Shown here: piece after piece, positions 63,873 to 64,000 of the stretch
Position numbering within the stretch: the stretch's first letter is position 1
Layout: every line of letters starts with the position of its first letter
Assembly: GCA_965230755.1 (NCBI GenBank)
Contig: CBDDLT010000005.1
Coordinates: 186,001-250,000, forward strand
Direction of reading: 5' to 3'
Origin: DATFJT01 sp965230755
Lineage (GTDB): Bacteria > Bacteroidota > Bacteroidia > Chitinophagales > Saprospiraceae
Length of the DNA: 64,000 bases
Made by a program: the position numbers and the translations under genes
The notes under the pieces: generated by a model
Seen by the model: only the letters and a program-made list of their open reading frames with translations
What the model was told of the DNA's origin: nothing
Database searches by the model: none

Positions 63873-64000
63873 CTGCTTAAATTTTTTATAATCATTCTAC
63901 AATGTAGCTATCTCAATATCCCCATAAATTGGAATACTTTCATTTTAAACCGATACCACAACAATTGAATTGCGGAACACCGAAAAAAATGTGATTTTAA

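Overview
The window reads as a chromosomal segment of a member of the Bacteroidota, most likely close to Saprospiria (inference). The evidence is a low-GC genome, Bacteroidota-type promoters (TTG about 20 bp upstream of TAnnTTTG), a short 289-residue primary sigma factor, five proteins that look like type IX secretion (T9SS) cargo, the T9SS proteins SprA and PorX, and very long HYR/SprB-repeat surface proteins. Gene density is high, and most genes are ordinary core genes on both strands.

Layout. 1-5.6 kb: the 3' part of comEC, a membrane-anchored helix-hairpin-helix (ComEA-like) gene, fbp, an ABC exporter half, and a PUR-type (DUF3276) nucleic-acid-binding gene whose frame is interrupted by about one base. 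5.7-13.4 kb: two large secreted proteins with cohesin-like, dockerin-like, SprB and HYR-type modules. 14-19 kb: a lysine-ketoglutarate-reductase-like dehydrogenase and a propeller-sensor LytS-type kinase with its LytTR regulator. 19-31 kb: purC, a second ABC exporter half, two unknown genes, rpoD, pnp, rpsO, an outer-membrane protein, two T9SS cargo paralogues and a Ca2+/Na+ antiporter. 31-37 kb: tatC, a small membrane protein, porX, an HD phosphohydrolase, and a secreted 23-residue-repeat protein with a peptidoglycan-binding domain.

37.16-42.68 kb is the accessory part: a 5.5-kb integrated element at the 3' end of tRNA-Asp(GUC). It is bounded by a 15-bp duplication of the tRNA end. It carries a tyrosine integrase, three unrecognised genes, an excisionase-like HTH gene, a probable replication-initiator-like gene, an iteron-like repeat array, a 21-bp direct repeat near each end, and its own terminator facing the tRNA gene. 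No capsid, secretion or mobilisation gene was recognised, so it looks like a small integrative or satellite-type element of a kind I cannot name.

42.9-64 kb returns to core genes: accA, a TMTC-like TPR glycosyltransferase, an M23 peptidase with T9SS tail, dprA, ruvA, the 2424-residue sprA, a two-component system directly behind sprA, a bestrophin-type channel, Mn-type superoxide dismutase, a rhomboid protease, pfkA and an acidic conserved protein.

Functional links: comEC, the HhH protein and dprA are DNA-uptake genes. sprA, porX, tatC and the cargo genes bear on secretion and the cell surface. fbp and pfkA control opposite steps of glycolysis and gluconeogenesis.
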